From: Gammaproteobacteria bacterium UBA2965
Lineage (GTDB): Bacteria > Pseudomonadota > Gammaproteobacteria > Pseudomonadales > Azotimanducaceae
Assembly: GCA_002348385.1 (NCBI GenBank)
Contig: DEBD01000018.1
Location: 37,511 to 59,491 of the forward strand
Reading direction: 5' to 3'
Length of the DNA stretch: 21,981 bases
Numbering within the stretch: the stretch's first letter is position 1; each line of letters begins with the position of its first letter. Shown here in pieces: positions 7,894 through 16,372 of the stretch. Under the pieces are notes generated by a model that worked only from the letters and a program-made list of their open reading frames with translations, was not told where the DNA came from and searched no databases. The position numbers were made by a program, and so were the translations under genes.

Positions 7894-8555
7894 TGGTCAG
7901 CGGACGCCGCCTCAAGTGGGATCACGTCCACCCCTTTGGCGGTAGCCTGCAGCCCCACCAGGTAGTCCACCACCGCCAGCATTTCCCCGAAACCGCGCAC
8001 CATGGTGGCATCCACGCGATATTTGCCATCCACGATCATGCTGGGAACACCGCGGACACCGTATGCCAGCCCCTGGGCCCGCGCCTGCTGTGTGCGCTGT
8101 CCGATACCGAAGGAGTTGAACACTCCAGTGAAGTCGTCCGGCGCGACATCCGCCATCTCTTCGAACAGTGCGGCCAGAAGCTCGGTACGGCTCAAGTCGA
8201 TGCCGCGGTCGTGAATGCCGGAGAAGATGGGTGTGTGCACCGCGTCCAACACGCCCAGCGCCTCAGCGGTAAAAAAAGCCCTGGCGAGCGTGGTGTAGAC
8301 CGGATTATTGAAATTGGCCGGCAGGCGGCGAAAGTGCACGCCTTCGGCCTGGGCGTGGCGCCACAGCTCGAGCAGCGGGTCGAACTCGTTGCAATGGTTG
8401 CAGGCGTAGGAAAACACCTCCACCACTTCCACCTTGGCTGAGTCTGCGGTCGCCACCGGCACCGGGAGGCGCTGATAGTGCACGCCTTCCACGTAGTCTT
8501 GCGCCCAGGCAGCACTACCCGCCAGTGCCAGGATCATGAAGGCGACTATGCGCAT
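7890..8555 (-). CDS. dsbA: DsbA-like thiol:disulfide oxidoreductase with CNHC active site
   Basis: The 221-residue periplasmic protein has a Sec signal (1-18, cleavage after AWA). A thioredoxin-fold active site C52-N-H-C55 sits in FSYACNHCNEF, and the cis-proline is V170-P171 in GVRGVPSMIVDGKY. It should introduce disulfides into exported proteins; a DsbB partner is not in the window. I chose the ATG at 8555 because AGAGGT (8563-8568) lies seven bases upstream and the signal peptide begins here; the frame stays open another 34 codons without support. Most DsbA proteins have CPHC, so Asn in the first variable position is unusual. The gene follows cytochrome c4 by 64 bases and overlaps the EEP gene. 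Confidence 0.9.
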   Translation of the reverse strand: MRIVAFMILALAGSAAWAQDYVEGVHYQRLPVPVATADSAKVEVVEVFSYACNHCNEFDPLLELWRHAQAEGVHFRRLPANFNNPVYTTLARAFFTAEALGVLDAVHTPIFSGIHDRGIDLSRTELLAALFEEMADVAPDDFTGVFNSFGIGQRTQQARAQGLAYGVRGVPSMIVDGKYRVDATMVRGFGEMLAVVDYLVGLQATAKGVDVIPLEAASADQ

Positions 8556-8619
8556 GAGCAGGACCTCTACTGTAGCTTGAATAATGGGCTTACGGGTTGT
8601 CAGACAACCCGCTGAGCGA

Positions 8620-9243
8620 TTAGTGCAGCCCCTGCAGGTAATCCGCCAACGCCGCAATCTCGGTGTCGGTCAATCCGCCGGCCACTCCGCGCATCATCCC
8701 GCCCATGGATTCGTCGGAGCGACGCTGGCCCTCTCGATAGGCGGTGAGCTGGGCCACGGTATAGGCGGCCGGCTGCCCGTTTACCGCCGGGAACCCTGCC
8801 GCCGCGTTGCCGGCCCCGGTAGGCGCGTGACACGCAGAGCACGCGGCCACACCTTTCTCCAGAATGCCGCCCCGGAATATGCGCTCGGCCAGCGCCACCG
8901 ACTCATCGTCACCCGCTGCCTCGCCCACCTTTCCCGGTAGCGACGCGTAATAGGCGGCCAGGTCGCGCAGATTCTGGTCGGTCTTGCCTATGAGTTGCCC
9001 CGTCATGAGCAGAATCTGGCGCTCGTTGCTGGCGATCATCTGCAGCTGCTTGTACAGGTAGGCCTCGTTCTGGCCCGCCAGATTCGGGTAGGTGGGGTCG
9101 ATGCCCGTGGCGCCATCCTGGCCGTGGCAAGCCGCACACACTATGGCTTGCATCTTGCCGGCGTCCGGATCTCCAGCCGCCAACGCGGCCCCTGAAACCA
9201 TGGCCAGCCCCAGCAAAGAAACCCTTAGCCACTGAATCTGCAT
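8620..9243 (-). CDS. cc4: Cytochrome c4, diheme
   Basis: The 207-residue protein has a signal peptide (about 1-22, ending ALA-AGD) and two cytochrome c domains. Heme sites are CAACH (36-40) and CSACH (135-139). M80 and M183 or M184 are the likely axial ligands. Both halves end in the typical helix (DLAAYYASL, IAALADYLQGLH). Cytochrome c4 carries electrons in the periplasm to terminal oxidases. AGGAT (9251-9255) lies seven bases before the ATG at 9243, and TATAAT on this strand lies about 80 bases upstream of the start. The gene heads the cc4-dsbA-EEP operon and is divergent from engB, as in Pseudomonas. Confidence 0.94.
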   Translation of the reverse strand: MQIQWLRVSLLGLAMVSGAALAAGDPDAGKMQAIVCAACHGQDGATGIDPTYPNLAGQNEAYLYKQLQMIASNERQILLMTGQLIGKTDQNLRDLAAYYASLPGKVGEAAGDDESVALAERIFRGGILEKGVAACSACHAPTGAGNAAAGFPAVNGQPAAYTVAQLTAYREGQRRSDESMGGMMRGVAGGLTDTEIAALADYLQGLH

Positions 9244-9290
9244 ATTCGTGATCCTATAAACTACGACCGTTGAGGCGGCCCTGAACAGGT

Positions 9291-9306
9291 CCGATCGGCC
9301 GGTCGG
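9291..9306. repeat. Imperfect 16-base palindrome between cc4 and engB
   Basis: CCGATCGGCCGGTCGG reads the same on the other strand at 14 of 16 positions. It lies in the 110-base divergent promoter region and could bind a dimeric regulator. Its very high GC content makes chance occurrence plausible. Confidence 0.25.
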
Positions 9307-9323
9307 CCTAATCGGGGGCGCGA

Positions 9324-9329
9324 ATTATA
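9324..9329 (-). promoter_or_regulatory. Candidate -10 element (TATAAT) facing cytochrome c4
   Basis: A perfect TATAAT on the minus strand sits in a short AT-rich patch. It would start transcription near 9317, giving a leader of about 75 bases before cc4. No good -35 hexamer lies 16-18 bases upstream. The same patch reads TATATA on the plus strand and could also serve engB. Confidence 0.4.
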
Positions 9330-9353
9330 TACCAACTGCAGCGGCAATGACGT

Positions 9354-10010
9354 ATGCGCGAACCTTCCCGAGGACACAAACCATCCTCCCCTGCGCCAGG
9401 GGACTCGCGGCTGAATGTGGCGTTCATCGCCAGCGCGCCGGACCTGGAGCGCTGCCCGGCGCCAGACGGGGTAGAAATTGCCATCGCCGGCCGATCCAAC
9501 GCAGGCAAGTCCAGCGTTATCAACCGGCTCACCGGCAGCCGCAGCACCGCCAAGGTGAGCAAGACCCCCGGGCGCACCCAGCTTCTGAATTTCTTTGCCG
9601 TAAAAGGCGGCGGCCGCCTCGTGGACCTGCCCGGATACGGCTACGCTAAGGCAGGCAAGCGTGCGCAGCAGGCCTGGCAGCGCAGCGTGAACGACTTCCT
9701 GTCAAATCGCGAAACCCTGGGCGGGGTCGTGCTGGTCACCGACATACGGCATCCCGGGCAGCCATTCGACGTGGAGCTGCTGGAATGGGCAGCCGCCTCG
9801 GAGATGCCCGTGCTGGTGCTGCTCAACAAAGCCGACAAGCTCAAGCGCAACGCTCAGCACAACGCGCTCAGGGCCATGCAGGATGCGCTGCGCGACATGC
9901 CCCTGGCGAAAACGGAGCTGTTCTCCGCCCAGAGCGGGCAGGGCTGCGAGGCCGTAATCGGCATACTGAGCGAATGGCTGGCGGCCGGCCAAGAGGACGA
10001 CGACGCTTAG
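9354..10010 (+). CDS. engB: Ribosome biogenesis GTP-binding protein EngB (YihA/YsxC)
   Basis: The 218-residue TRAFAC GTPase carries all its motifs in order: G1 GRSNAGKS (46-53), G2 TPGRT (71-75), G3 DLPG (91-94), G4 NKAD (158-161) and G5 SAQSG (191-195). EngB assists late assembly of the 50S ribosomal subunit in the cytoplasm. The ATG at 9354 has only a weak ribosome site. About 20 residues before the conserved NVAFIASAPDL segment vary in the family, so the exact start is less certain than the gene. Its TAG stop (10008-10010) overlaps the polA stop (10007-10009) on the other strand, leaving no intergenic space. Confidence 0.95.
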   Translation: MREPSRGHKPSSPAPGDSRLNVAFIASAPDLERCPAPDGVEIAIAGRSNAGKSSVINRLTGSRSTAKVSKTPGRTQLLNFFAVKGGGRLVDLPGYGYAKAGKRAQQAWQRSVNDFLSNRETLGGVVLVTDIRHPGQPFDVELLEWAAASEMPVLVLLNKADKLKRNAQHNALRAMQDALRDMPLAKTELFSAQSGQGCEAVIGILSEWLAAGQEDDDA

Positions 10011-12721
10011 TGAGCCTGGTCCCAGTTGTCTCCAACCCCAACGTCCAGCACCAGAGGCACATCCAGCTGGGCCGCCCCTTCCATAAGCTGGCGCACGCCC
10101 GCTTCCAGGGCATCTACTTCCTGCTCGGCGACCTCGAATACGAGCTCGTCATGCACCTGCATGATCATTACGGCCTGCACGCTTTCGGATTGCAGCCAGG
10201 CGTCCACGCTGATCATGGCGCGCTTGATGATGTCGGCTGCCGTACCCTGCATGGGGGCGTTGATGGCCGTGCGCTCAGCGGCCTGACGCCGCTGCCCGTT
10301 GCGGGCATTGATCTCCGGTAGGTACAGGCGCCGCCCGAATACGGTTTCCACGAAACCACGCTCGGAAGCCGCCGCGCGCGTGGCGTCCATGTAGGCGCGC
10401 ACGCCTGGATAGCGCTCGAAGTAGCGGTCGATGTAATCCTGAGCGAGCGCTCTGGAGATACCCAGCTGACGACCTAATCCAAACGCCGACATGCCGTAGA
10501 TCAGGCCGAAGTTGATGGCCTTGGCGCTGCGACGCTGGTCGTCCGACACCGCGTCCAGGTCCAGCCCGAATACCTCCGCCGCCGTGGCGCGGTGAATGTC
10601 CTGGTTGGCTGCAAACGCCGATCTGAGGCCTTCGTCTCCAGACAGATGCGCCATGATCCGCAGCTCGATCTGTGAGTAGTCTGCCGCCACGACCTTCATT
10701 CCCGCAGGCGCCACGAACGCCTGCCGGATGCGCCGTCCCTCAGCGTGGCGCACCGGAATGTTCTGCAGGTTGGGATCCGACGACGACAGCCGGCCTGTGG
10801 CCGCAACCGCCTGGTGGTAGGAGGTGTGTATCCGGCCGGATTTCTGATTGATCTGCAGGGGCAGCTTGTCGGTATACGTGGACTTGAGCTTGGCCAGGCT
10901 GCGATATTCCAGGATGGTTTCAGGAAGTTCGTAGTCCCGGGCCAGCTCCACCAGCACGGGCTCCGCGGTAGACGGCGCCCCCTTGGGCGTTTTCTTCAGT
11001 ACCGGCAGCTCGAGCTTTTCGTAGAGAATGCCCTGCAGCTGTTTGGGCGAATCCAGATTGAATTCTTCACCAGCGAGCGCCCAGGCCTGCTCGGTGAGTG
11101 CCTCGATGCGGCCCACCAGTTCCGCGCTGTGTTCCTCCAGCAACCCGCCGTCCACCAGCGCACCGTGGCGCTCCATGCGAGACAGCACGCCCAGCAGCGG
11201 CAGCTCAATATCCCGATAAACGCCGAGCAGGCTGGTTTCAGCCGAAAGCTTAGGCCAGAGGTGCTGGTGCAGCTGTAGAGTAATGTCTGCATCTTCGGCC
11301 GCGTAGGTGGTGGCCTGGTCCACAGGCACCTGATCGAAGGTGAGCTGTTTGCTGCCTTTGCCTGCAACGTCCTCGAAGTGAATCGTGGTGCGGCCCAGGT
11401 ACTTTTCCGCCAGGTCATCCATGTTATGCCGGGTCGCCACACTATTGAGCACGTAGGACTCCAGCATGGTGTCGTAGGCCACCCCGGCAAGCTGCACGCC
11501 GTAACGGGCAAGCACGCTCATGTCGTACTTCAGGTTCTGCCCCACTTTGCTGATGGCCGGGTCTTCAAGCAGCGGCTTGAGTCGCTCGAGCGCCTCCACC
11601 AGCGACAGCTGCTTTGGGGCGCCAACGTAGCTGTGTGCCACGGGAATGTATGCGGCCGCCCCGGCGTCCACGCTCACGGAGAACCCCACCAGCTCCGCAT
11701 CCATGTAGCTCAGGCTGGTGGTTTCCGTGTCGAAGGCAAACACGCCCGCGTCACGGAGGCTCTCGATCCACTCATCGAGCCGGTCTAGGGTGTCGACGCA
11801 CTCGTAGTCGGCGTCATCCGACGCCGGCGGGCTCAAGACCGCTTCCGGGTCCAGCTCCGCCAGCCAGGTCTTGAATTCGTAACGCTCGTAGAGCGCCTCA
11901 AGGACCGCGTTGTCCGGCGGCGCGGTGACCAGGTCGTCGATGGAAAGCGCGAGCGCCACATCGCATTTGATGGTCGCCAGTGCGCGGGACAGCGGCAGTT
12001 GATCCTTCACGTCGCGCAAGTTCTCGCCTACTTTGCCTTTAATGGCATCGGCTTGCTCCAGCACGCCGTCCAGGTTGCCGTAATGGCCCAGCCACTTGAC
12101 CGCCGTCTTCGGGCCAACCTTGGGCACGCCGGGAATGTTGTCCACGCTGTCGCCGATCAACGCCAGATAGTCGATGATGAGCTCCGGAGGCACGCCGAAC
12201 TTCTCTTCCACCCCGACACGATCCATCGTGGTGTCGGTCATGGTGTTGACTAGAGTCACGTAATCGGACACCAGCTGCGCCATGTCTTTGTCCGAAGTGG
12301 ACACCACAGTGTGCCGTTTCGCATCAGTGGCCTGAAGGGCCAGCGTGCCGATCACATCGTCGGCCTCCACGTCCGGAACAACGATCAGCGGCAGGCCCAT
12401 GGCAACGATGAGTTCGTGGATTGGCTGAATCTGCTCGCGCAGGTCGTCAGGCATAGGCGGCCGGTTGGCCTTGTAATCCGCATACATGTCGTGACGGAAC
12501 GTCTTGCCCTTGGCGTCGAAGATCACCGCGATAGGGCTACCTTCGAAATCCTTGGCGAGCTTGCGAAGCATGCTGATCACCCCGCGCACGGCACCGGTGT
12601 GCATACCGTCGCTGGTCTTCAGTTCGGGCAACGCATGGTACGCGCGAAACAGATAAGACGAGCCATCCACTAGGACCAGCGGCGCCGCAGCGGATTCTTC
12701 TCGCGCCGATTTTGCCATCAT
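10007..12721 (-). CDS. polA: DNA polymerase I
   Basis: The 904-residue product has three complete domains. The N-terminal 5' nuclease (about 10-290) shows VDGSSYLFRAYHA, DVEADDVIGT and GDSVDNIPGVPKVGPKTA. The 3'-5' proofreading domain retains its acidic residues D331 and E333 (FDTET), D400 (NLKYD), and Y473 with D477 (YAAED). The polymerase domain has motif A with D681 (DYSQIELR), motif B (RRSAKAINFGLIYG, 730-743) and motif C HDE (857-859). It fills gaps in excision repair and Okazaki fragment processing. Two ATGs stand in tandem; GGAGG (12726-12730) lies four bases before the first (12721) and seven before the second (12718), so the second may be preferred. It converges on engB with overlapping stops. 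Confidence 0.97.
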   Translation of the reverse strand: MMAKSAREESAAAPLVLVDGSSYLFRAYHALPELKTSDGMHTGAVRGVISMLRKLAKDFEGSPIAVIFDAKGKTFRHDMYADYKANRPPMPDDLREQIQPIHELIVAMGLPLIVVPDVEADDVIGTLALQATDAKRHTVVSTSDKDMAQLVSDYVTLVNTMTDTTMDRVGVEEKFGVPPELIIDYLALIGDSVDNIPGVPKVGPKTAVKWLGHYGNLDGVLEQADAIKGKVGENLRDVKDQLPLSRALATIKCDVALALSIDDLVTAPPDNAVLEALYERYEFKTWLAELDPEAVLSPPASDDADYECVDTLDRLDEWIESLRDAGVFAFDTETTSLSYMDAELVGFSVSVDAGAAAYIPVAHSYVGAPKQLSLVEALERLKPLLEDPAISKVGQNLKYDMSVLARYGVQLAGVAYDTMLESYVLNSVATRHNMDDLAEKYLGRTTIHFEDVAGKGSKQLTFDQVPVDQATTYAAEDADITLQLHQHLWPKLSAETSLLGVYRDIELPLLGVLSRMERHGALVDGGLLEEHSAELVGRIEALTEQAWALAGEEFNLDSPKQLQGILYEKLELPVLKKTPKGAPSTAEPVLVELARDYELPETILEYRSLAKLKSTYTDKLPLQINQKSGRIHTSYHQAVAATGRLSSSDPNLQNIPVRHAEGRRIRQAFVAPAGMKVVAADYSQIELRIMAHLSGDEGLRSAFAANQDIHRATAAEVFGLDLDAVSDDQRRSAKAINFGLIYGMSAFGLGRQLGISRALAQDYIDRYFERYPGVRAYMDATRAAASERGFVETVFGRRLYLPEINARNGQRRQAAERTAINAPMQGTAADIIKRAMISVDAWLQSESVQAVMIMQVHDELVFEVAEQEVDALEAGVRQLMEGAAQLDVPLVLDVGVGDNWDQAH

Positions 12722-12828
12722 CCAGCCTCCAGCCCCCTGCTCAGATTTTTTATGGTGGCGCCAAACAGCGGACCGGTTGTGCCGTCAAATCCTTTGCCTT
12801 GGGCCGGCGTTTGGGTCAACATCGCTGC

Positions 12829-13143
12829 ATGTATCACTCCATCGGGACACTATCACAGCGGCTGTTCAAAGGCGCTAGGGTCACCGGATGGACAATCCTC
12901 CTGGGCACCGCCGCCACCACTTCGGCCGCTGAGGAATCGCTGCGCGGCCCCGATGTCACCATCATTGCGGCCGAAGAGAAGGTCATCTACGAGTATCGCC
13001 AGGCAGGACAATTGCGCATGATCAAAGTGGTACCCAGCTGGGGCAAACCGCATTACCTGGTGCCGCGCGACCCTACCAAGGGTTTCGGAGACCTGCAGCG
13101 GGCGGAAACGCTTCTACCCAGCTGGGTGATCGTCGAGTTCTGA
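12829..13143 (+). CDS. DUF2782 family exported small protein
   Basis: The predicted 104-residue protein has an N-terminal basic stretch, a hydrophobic segment (about 18-32) ending SAA-EES, and the DUF2782 core with LRMIKVVPSWGKPHYLV and a C-terminal LLPSWVIVEF. The family is small, probably periplasmic and of unknown function. It sits between polA and thrB in Pseudomonas, exactly as here. The ATG at 12829 places the signal correctly but has no strong ribosome site; an in-frame TTG at 12811 is an alternative. It is followed after six bases by the ThrB-family gene, so the two are likely cotranscribed. Confidence 0.8.
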   Translation: MYHSIGTLSQRLFKGARVTGWTILLGTAATTSAAEESLRGPDVTIIAAEEKVIYEYRQAGQLRMIKVVPSWGKPHYLVPRDPTKGFGDLQRAETLLPSWVIVEF

Positions 13144-13149
13144 TCCTCA

Positions 13150-14115
13150 GTGAGCGCCGTTGCACAATCCGCCAACCACGAACTCGAGCAAGCACTCGCC
13201 CACTACGACATCGGCGAGCTGATCGACTTCGAGCCCGCTAAACCGGAGCCGGACAACCACAGCTATCACGCACACACGCGCCAAGGGGAGCGCGAGTTCC
13301 GCGTTACCCTTACCTTCGTGGAGCCGCCGGCACTGCCGACCGGCGCGTACGTTTCCTTGTTAGACCGATGTGCGGCCGCCGGCTTGCCGGTAGCTCCCAT
13401 CCTGCGCACCAAAAAGGGCCTGCCCTACGCCACCACCAGCTCGCTACCCGCCTTCGTCGTCCCCCGCTTGTCGGGCCGTATCACCTACAATCCCACCGAG
13501 CGGCAGATCCGTGCCCTGGGCAGGTTCGCGGCAAGATTTCATCTCGCCACCGCTTCCGCCGAATACCTGATGCCCGACCACCCCGGAACCGTATCTTGGC
13601 TGCGCGGTCAGGAGCAGAGTTTGCGCGGCCTGATGCCATTCGCTTGTGCGGACATGTTTGTCGAAGCCGCACGCTGCGTGAGGTCGCTGCTTCGCCGTCA
13701 CGACGTCAACGAATTGCCCAGCGGCGCCATCCACACCCGGCTTGCACGCGCTAACGCGCTGTTCAACGAGGCCGGGCTCACCGGCGTGCTAAATCTGGAC
13801 CAGGCGGCCCAGGGGTTCCTCATCTACGACCTGGCCGCAGCGGCAAACGATTGGTGCAACGATGCCAGTGGCGCGCTCAATCCGGAACGGACTTTGTGGC
13901 TGCTGCAGGGCTATCACGCCATTCGGCCGCTCACTCACCAGGAGGTCTGGTTCTTCTCCGGATTTGCCCTGTACGCGGCGCTCAACGCCTGGGTGGCCCA
14001 GTTGTCCCAAGTGTCCACAGCCACGGAACCTTTCAAAAACCCCGACGAGCTAGAGGCCGCTGTGCGGCACCACTTGGGTCACACCTTCTATATAGACCAT
14101 CGACTGCTCGCCTGA
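13150..14115 (+). CDS. ThrB-type homoserine kinase homolog with catalytic residues lost (likely pseudokinase)
   Basis: The 321-residue protein aligns along its length with the aminoglycoside-phosphotransferase-fold homoserine kinase of Pseudomonas. LIYDLAAAANDWC (224-236) is a strong family signature and the gene order agrees. The catalytic loop, normally HADLFRDN, reads HTRLARAN (195-202), so the catalytic Asp is R197 while N202 remains. The metal-binding Asp of the IDF motif is replaced in GVLNL (N215). The nucleotide-loop segment usually written GSENSN is also lost (PEPDNHS, 33-39). Phosphorylation of homoserine is therefore unlikely. The frame is intact and shows no sign of decay, suggesting a retained non-catalytic role. 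The start is GTG at 13150. Confidence 0.8.
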   Translation: MSAVAQSANHELEQALAHYDIGELIDFEPAKPEPDNHSYHAHTRQGEREFRVTLTFVEPPALPTGAYVSLLDRCAAAGLPVAPILRTKKGLPYATTSSLPAFVVPRLSGRITYNPTERQIRALGRFAARFHLATASAEYLMPDHPGTVSWLRGQEQSLRGLMPFACADMFVEAARCVRSLLRRHDVNELPSGAIHTRLARANALFNEAGLTGVLNLDQAAQGFLIYDLAAAANDWCNDASGALNPERTLWLLQGYHAIRPLTHQEVWFFSGFALYAALNAWVAQLSQVSTATEPFKNPDELEAAVRHHLGHTFYIDHRLLA

Positions 14116-14126
14116 TTGCCTGCCGG

Positions 14127-15107
14127 TCAGCCGCCGCGCACTTCCAGCAGGAATACGCCAAACCAACCCCGCTCATCAATCCACACCCGGGTTAGGTCGA
14201 ATCCGCTCTGGCGGGCGAGCCTCGAAAATTCTTCGGGCGCGTACTTGTATGAATTTTCGGTATGGATGCGTTCCCCCGCGCCGAACGAAAAATGCTCGCC
14301 AGACAGCGTGACCGTCTGCGCCCGGAGGCTGATCAGAAACATCTGTATGCACCCCAGCTCCTCGTTATACGAGGCCCGGTGCTCGAACGCGCTTACTTCG
14401 AAATCCGCTCCGTACCGGGCATTGAGGTGGGAGAGCAGATTGAGGTTGAAACGCGCGGTGACCCCATCGGGGTCGTTATAGGCTGCTTCAAGAACGTCTA
14501 CGTCTTTTTTAAGGTCTACGCCGATCAGAAAGCGCGCCCCCGAACCCAAGGTTCTCGATACGTTGGCAAGAAACGTCACGGCCTCCTCCGGCTCGAAATT
14601 ACCCACGCTCGAGCCGGGAAAAAAGCCGGTGCGAACAAACCCGTCGGCAACCGCCGGCAGCTCGAAGGGTTGGGTGAAGTCGGCGCAGGTGGGATAGACG
14701 TGCAGCCAAGGATAGCTCTGGTGCAAAGCGCGTGCCGCCGCCTGCAGGTGCTCCGTGGAAATGTCCACCGGCATGTAGGCGCTGGGGCGCAGCGTGTCCA
14801 GGAGTTTGCGCACCTTCGCGCTGCTGCCGCTGCCATATTCCACCAGGCAGCTCTCCCGGGCGCCTACCTGCAGGGCATCCACGATCTCTCGATGATATTC
14901 GTCGAACAGCTTCATCTCGGTACGCGTGAGGTAGTACTCATCAAGCTGCGTAATCTCATCGAACAGTTTCGATCCCGCCTCGTCGTAGAAAAACTTGGGC
15001 GATACCTTTTTGTCCGCAAGCCGAAAGCCCGCCAGCAGCTCATCAAGATCGGCGCCGCGCTCGGGCTGTAAGTCGAAGAACGCGTATTCGTTAGCGGGCA
15101 TGCTCAT
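14127..15107 (-). CDS. egtD: L-histidine N(alpha)-methyltransferase EgtD
   Basis: The 326-residue protein trimethylates histidine with three S-adenosylmethionines to hercynine, the first step of ergothioneine synthesis. Visible motifs are SPKFFYDEAGSKLFDEIT (36-53), EYYLTRTE (57-64), the SAM-binding EYGSGSSAKV (90-99), PVDIS (113-117), FPGSSVGNFEP (163-173) and, near the C-terminus, RIHTENSYKY, whose Glu and Ser match the histidine-binding region of characterised EgtD. The ATG at 15107 overlaps the egtB stop (ATGA), showing coupling; the frame stays open upstream only because it runs antiframe through egtB. The gene ends 11 bases from the converging ThrB-like gene with no terminator. Confidence 0.95.
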   Translation of the reverse strand: MSMPANEYAFFDLQPERGADLDELLAGFRLADKKVSPKFFYDEAGSKLFDEITQLDEYYLTRTEMKLFDEYHREIVDALQVGARESCLVEYGSGSSAKVRKLLDTLRPSAYMPVDISTEHLQAAARALHQSYPWLHVYPTCADFTQPFELPAVADGFVRTGFFPGSSVGNFEPEEAVTFLANVSRTLGSGARFLIGVDLKKDVDVLEAAYNDPDGVTARFNLNLLSHLNARYGADFEVSAFEHRASYNEELGCIQMFLISLRAQTVTLSGEHFSFGAGERIHTENSYKYAPEEFSRLARQSGFDLTRVWIDERGWFGVFLLEVRGG

Positions 15108-16306
15108 AGGTCGCGGGCCAGCCTGATTCCCGAAAACTGCCAGCGGTCCGGCGGATAAAAGAAGTTTCTGTAGCTCGAGCGCACGTGGTCGTCGGGCGTC
15201 GCGCAGGATCCGCCGCGCAGCACCAGTTGGTTGCTCATGAACTTGCCGTTGTACTCTCCCAGGGTTCCCGCCAGCGGCCGGTATCCTGGATACGGCACGT
15301 AGGGACTGGCCGTCCACTCCCAGACGTCGCCATAAAGCTGATCCACCGGCGCCTGCGTTCCTTGTGCCACTCGCGGATGCAGAACCTGGTCTGCAGCGAA
15401 GTTGCCATGGCAGCTTTGTGCCGTTGCCGCATGCTCCCACTCCTGTTCCGTGGGAAGCCGACACCCGGCCCAGCGCGCGTAGGCATCCGCCTCGTAGTAG
15501 CTCACGTGCACCACGGGGACCTCCCGGTCCAGCGGCGCCAACCCTCCAAGGAGGTACTCCTGATCCATTTCGCGCCAGTATAGGGGCCCCGTAACGCCCG
15601 CCTCGCGCATCCAGGACCAGCCGTCCGACAACCACAGCCGGGCATCTTCATAACCTCCGGCTCGCACGAACTCAGCGTACTCGGCGTTGGTTACAAGACG
15701 ATTGGCTAGTGCGTATCCAGGCAGCAACACTCTGTGCCGGGGCGCCTCGTTGTCGAAGTAGAACCCATCGCCCGTGGCCCCGATCTGGACTTCACCAGCG
15801 GGAAAGGTCACGAAGTCGAGGGGCGGTGCGCTACCCACCGTCCTGACCAGGTCGGTCCGATACGGTGGGTGCAGCGGGTTGTTGCCCAGGTTGAACTTCA
15901 AGTCGGTGAGGATGAGCTCCTGGTGCTGCTGCTCGTGATGCAGGCCCAGCTCCAAGCGCCTCTCGAGCTCGGGGGCCCGGCCGGAATCTCGCTCCAGCAA
16001 AGCGGCCATTGCTTCGTCGACCCACGCCCGGTAGTCCATCACCTCTGCCACCGTGGGGCGTGAAAGGCGGCCCCGCTGTGATCGCGGAAACGGCTGAGAG
16101 ACGCCGTTGTAATAGGAGTTGAACAGATATTCGAACTGCGGATGAAAAGGGCGATAGTCGGGCAGGTAGGGCTTGAGCAGAAACGTGTCGAAGAACCAGC
16201 TGGTATGCGCGAGGTGCCACTTTGGTGGGCTCGCGTCCGCCATGGGCTGCACCCCATAGTCCTCGACGGCCAGCGGCTCGCACAGACTCTCACTGTATGC
16301 TCTCAA
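15104..16306 (-). CDS. egtB: Ergothioneine biosynthesis protein EgtB (iron-dependent sulfoxide synthase)
   Basis: EgtB joins hercynine to a cysteine or gamma-glutamylcysteine thiol using iron and oxygen. An N-terminal DinB-like domain supplies the iron ligands: WHLAHTSWFF (H34) and HHEQQH (H124, H128). The C-terminal FGE-sulfatase-like domain includes WEWTASPY and RGGSCATPDDHVRSSYRNFF. The 400 residues given start at TTG 16306, which has no ribosome site and cuts into a conserved helix. The same frame stays open to the sco stop at 16409 and encodes RYQALRAYSESLCEPL, typical of EgtB N-termini, but it contains no ATG or GTG. The best-placed codon is ATC at 16357, five bases after GAGG. The true start is unresolved. 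No egtA, egtC or egtE lies in the window. Confidence 0.92.
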   Translation of the reverse strand: MRAYSESLCEPLAVEDYGVQPMADASPPKWHLAHTSWFFDTFLLKPYLPDYRPFHPQFEYLFNSYYNGVSQPFPRSQRGRLSRPTVAEVMDYRAWVDEAMAALLERDSGRAPELERRLELGLHHEQQHQELILTDLKFNLGNNPLHPPYRTDLVRTVGSAPPLDFVTFPAGEVQIGATGDGFYFDNEAPRHRVLLPGYALANRLVTNAEYAEFVRAGGYEDARLWLSDGWSWMREAGVTGPLYWREMDQEYLLGGLAPLDREVPVVHVSYYEADAYARWAGCRLPTEQEWEHAATAQSCHGNFAADQVLHPRVAQGTQAPVDQLYGDVWEWTASPYVPYPGYRPLAGTLGEYNGKFMSNQLVLRGGSCATPDDHVRSSYRNFFYPPDRWQFSGIRLARDL

Positions 16307-16372
16307 CGCCTGGTAACGCCGCAGCCAATGCTGGGCAGCTTGAATCTGGGGCTCGATATCAACCTCACGTCC

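Noticed and set aside
8556..8657. A 34-codon upstream extension of the DsbA-like protein
   Set aside because: It overlaps the end of cytochrome c4 and would bury the signal peptide. The ATG at 8555 has a good ribosome site and a signal starting at once.
9990..10030. Search for a Spot 42/ErsA-like small RNA next to polA
   Set aside because: The stop codons of engB and polA overlap, leaving no intergenic sequence.
15108..15635. A 176-codon upstream extension of EgtD
   Set aside because: It overlaps egtB out of frame and has no motif. The ATGA overlap at 15104-15107 and the EgtD N-terminal pattern fix the start.
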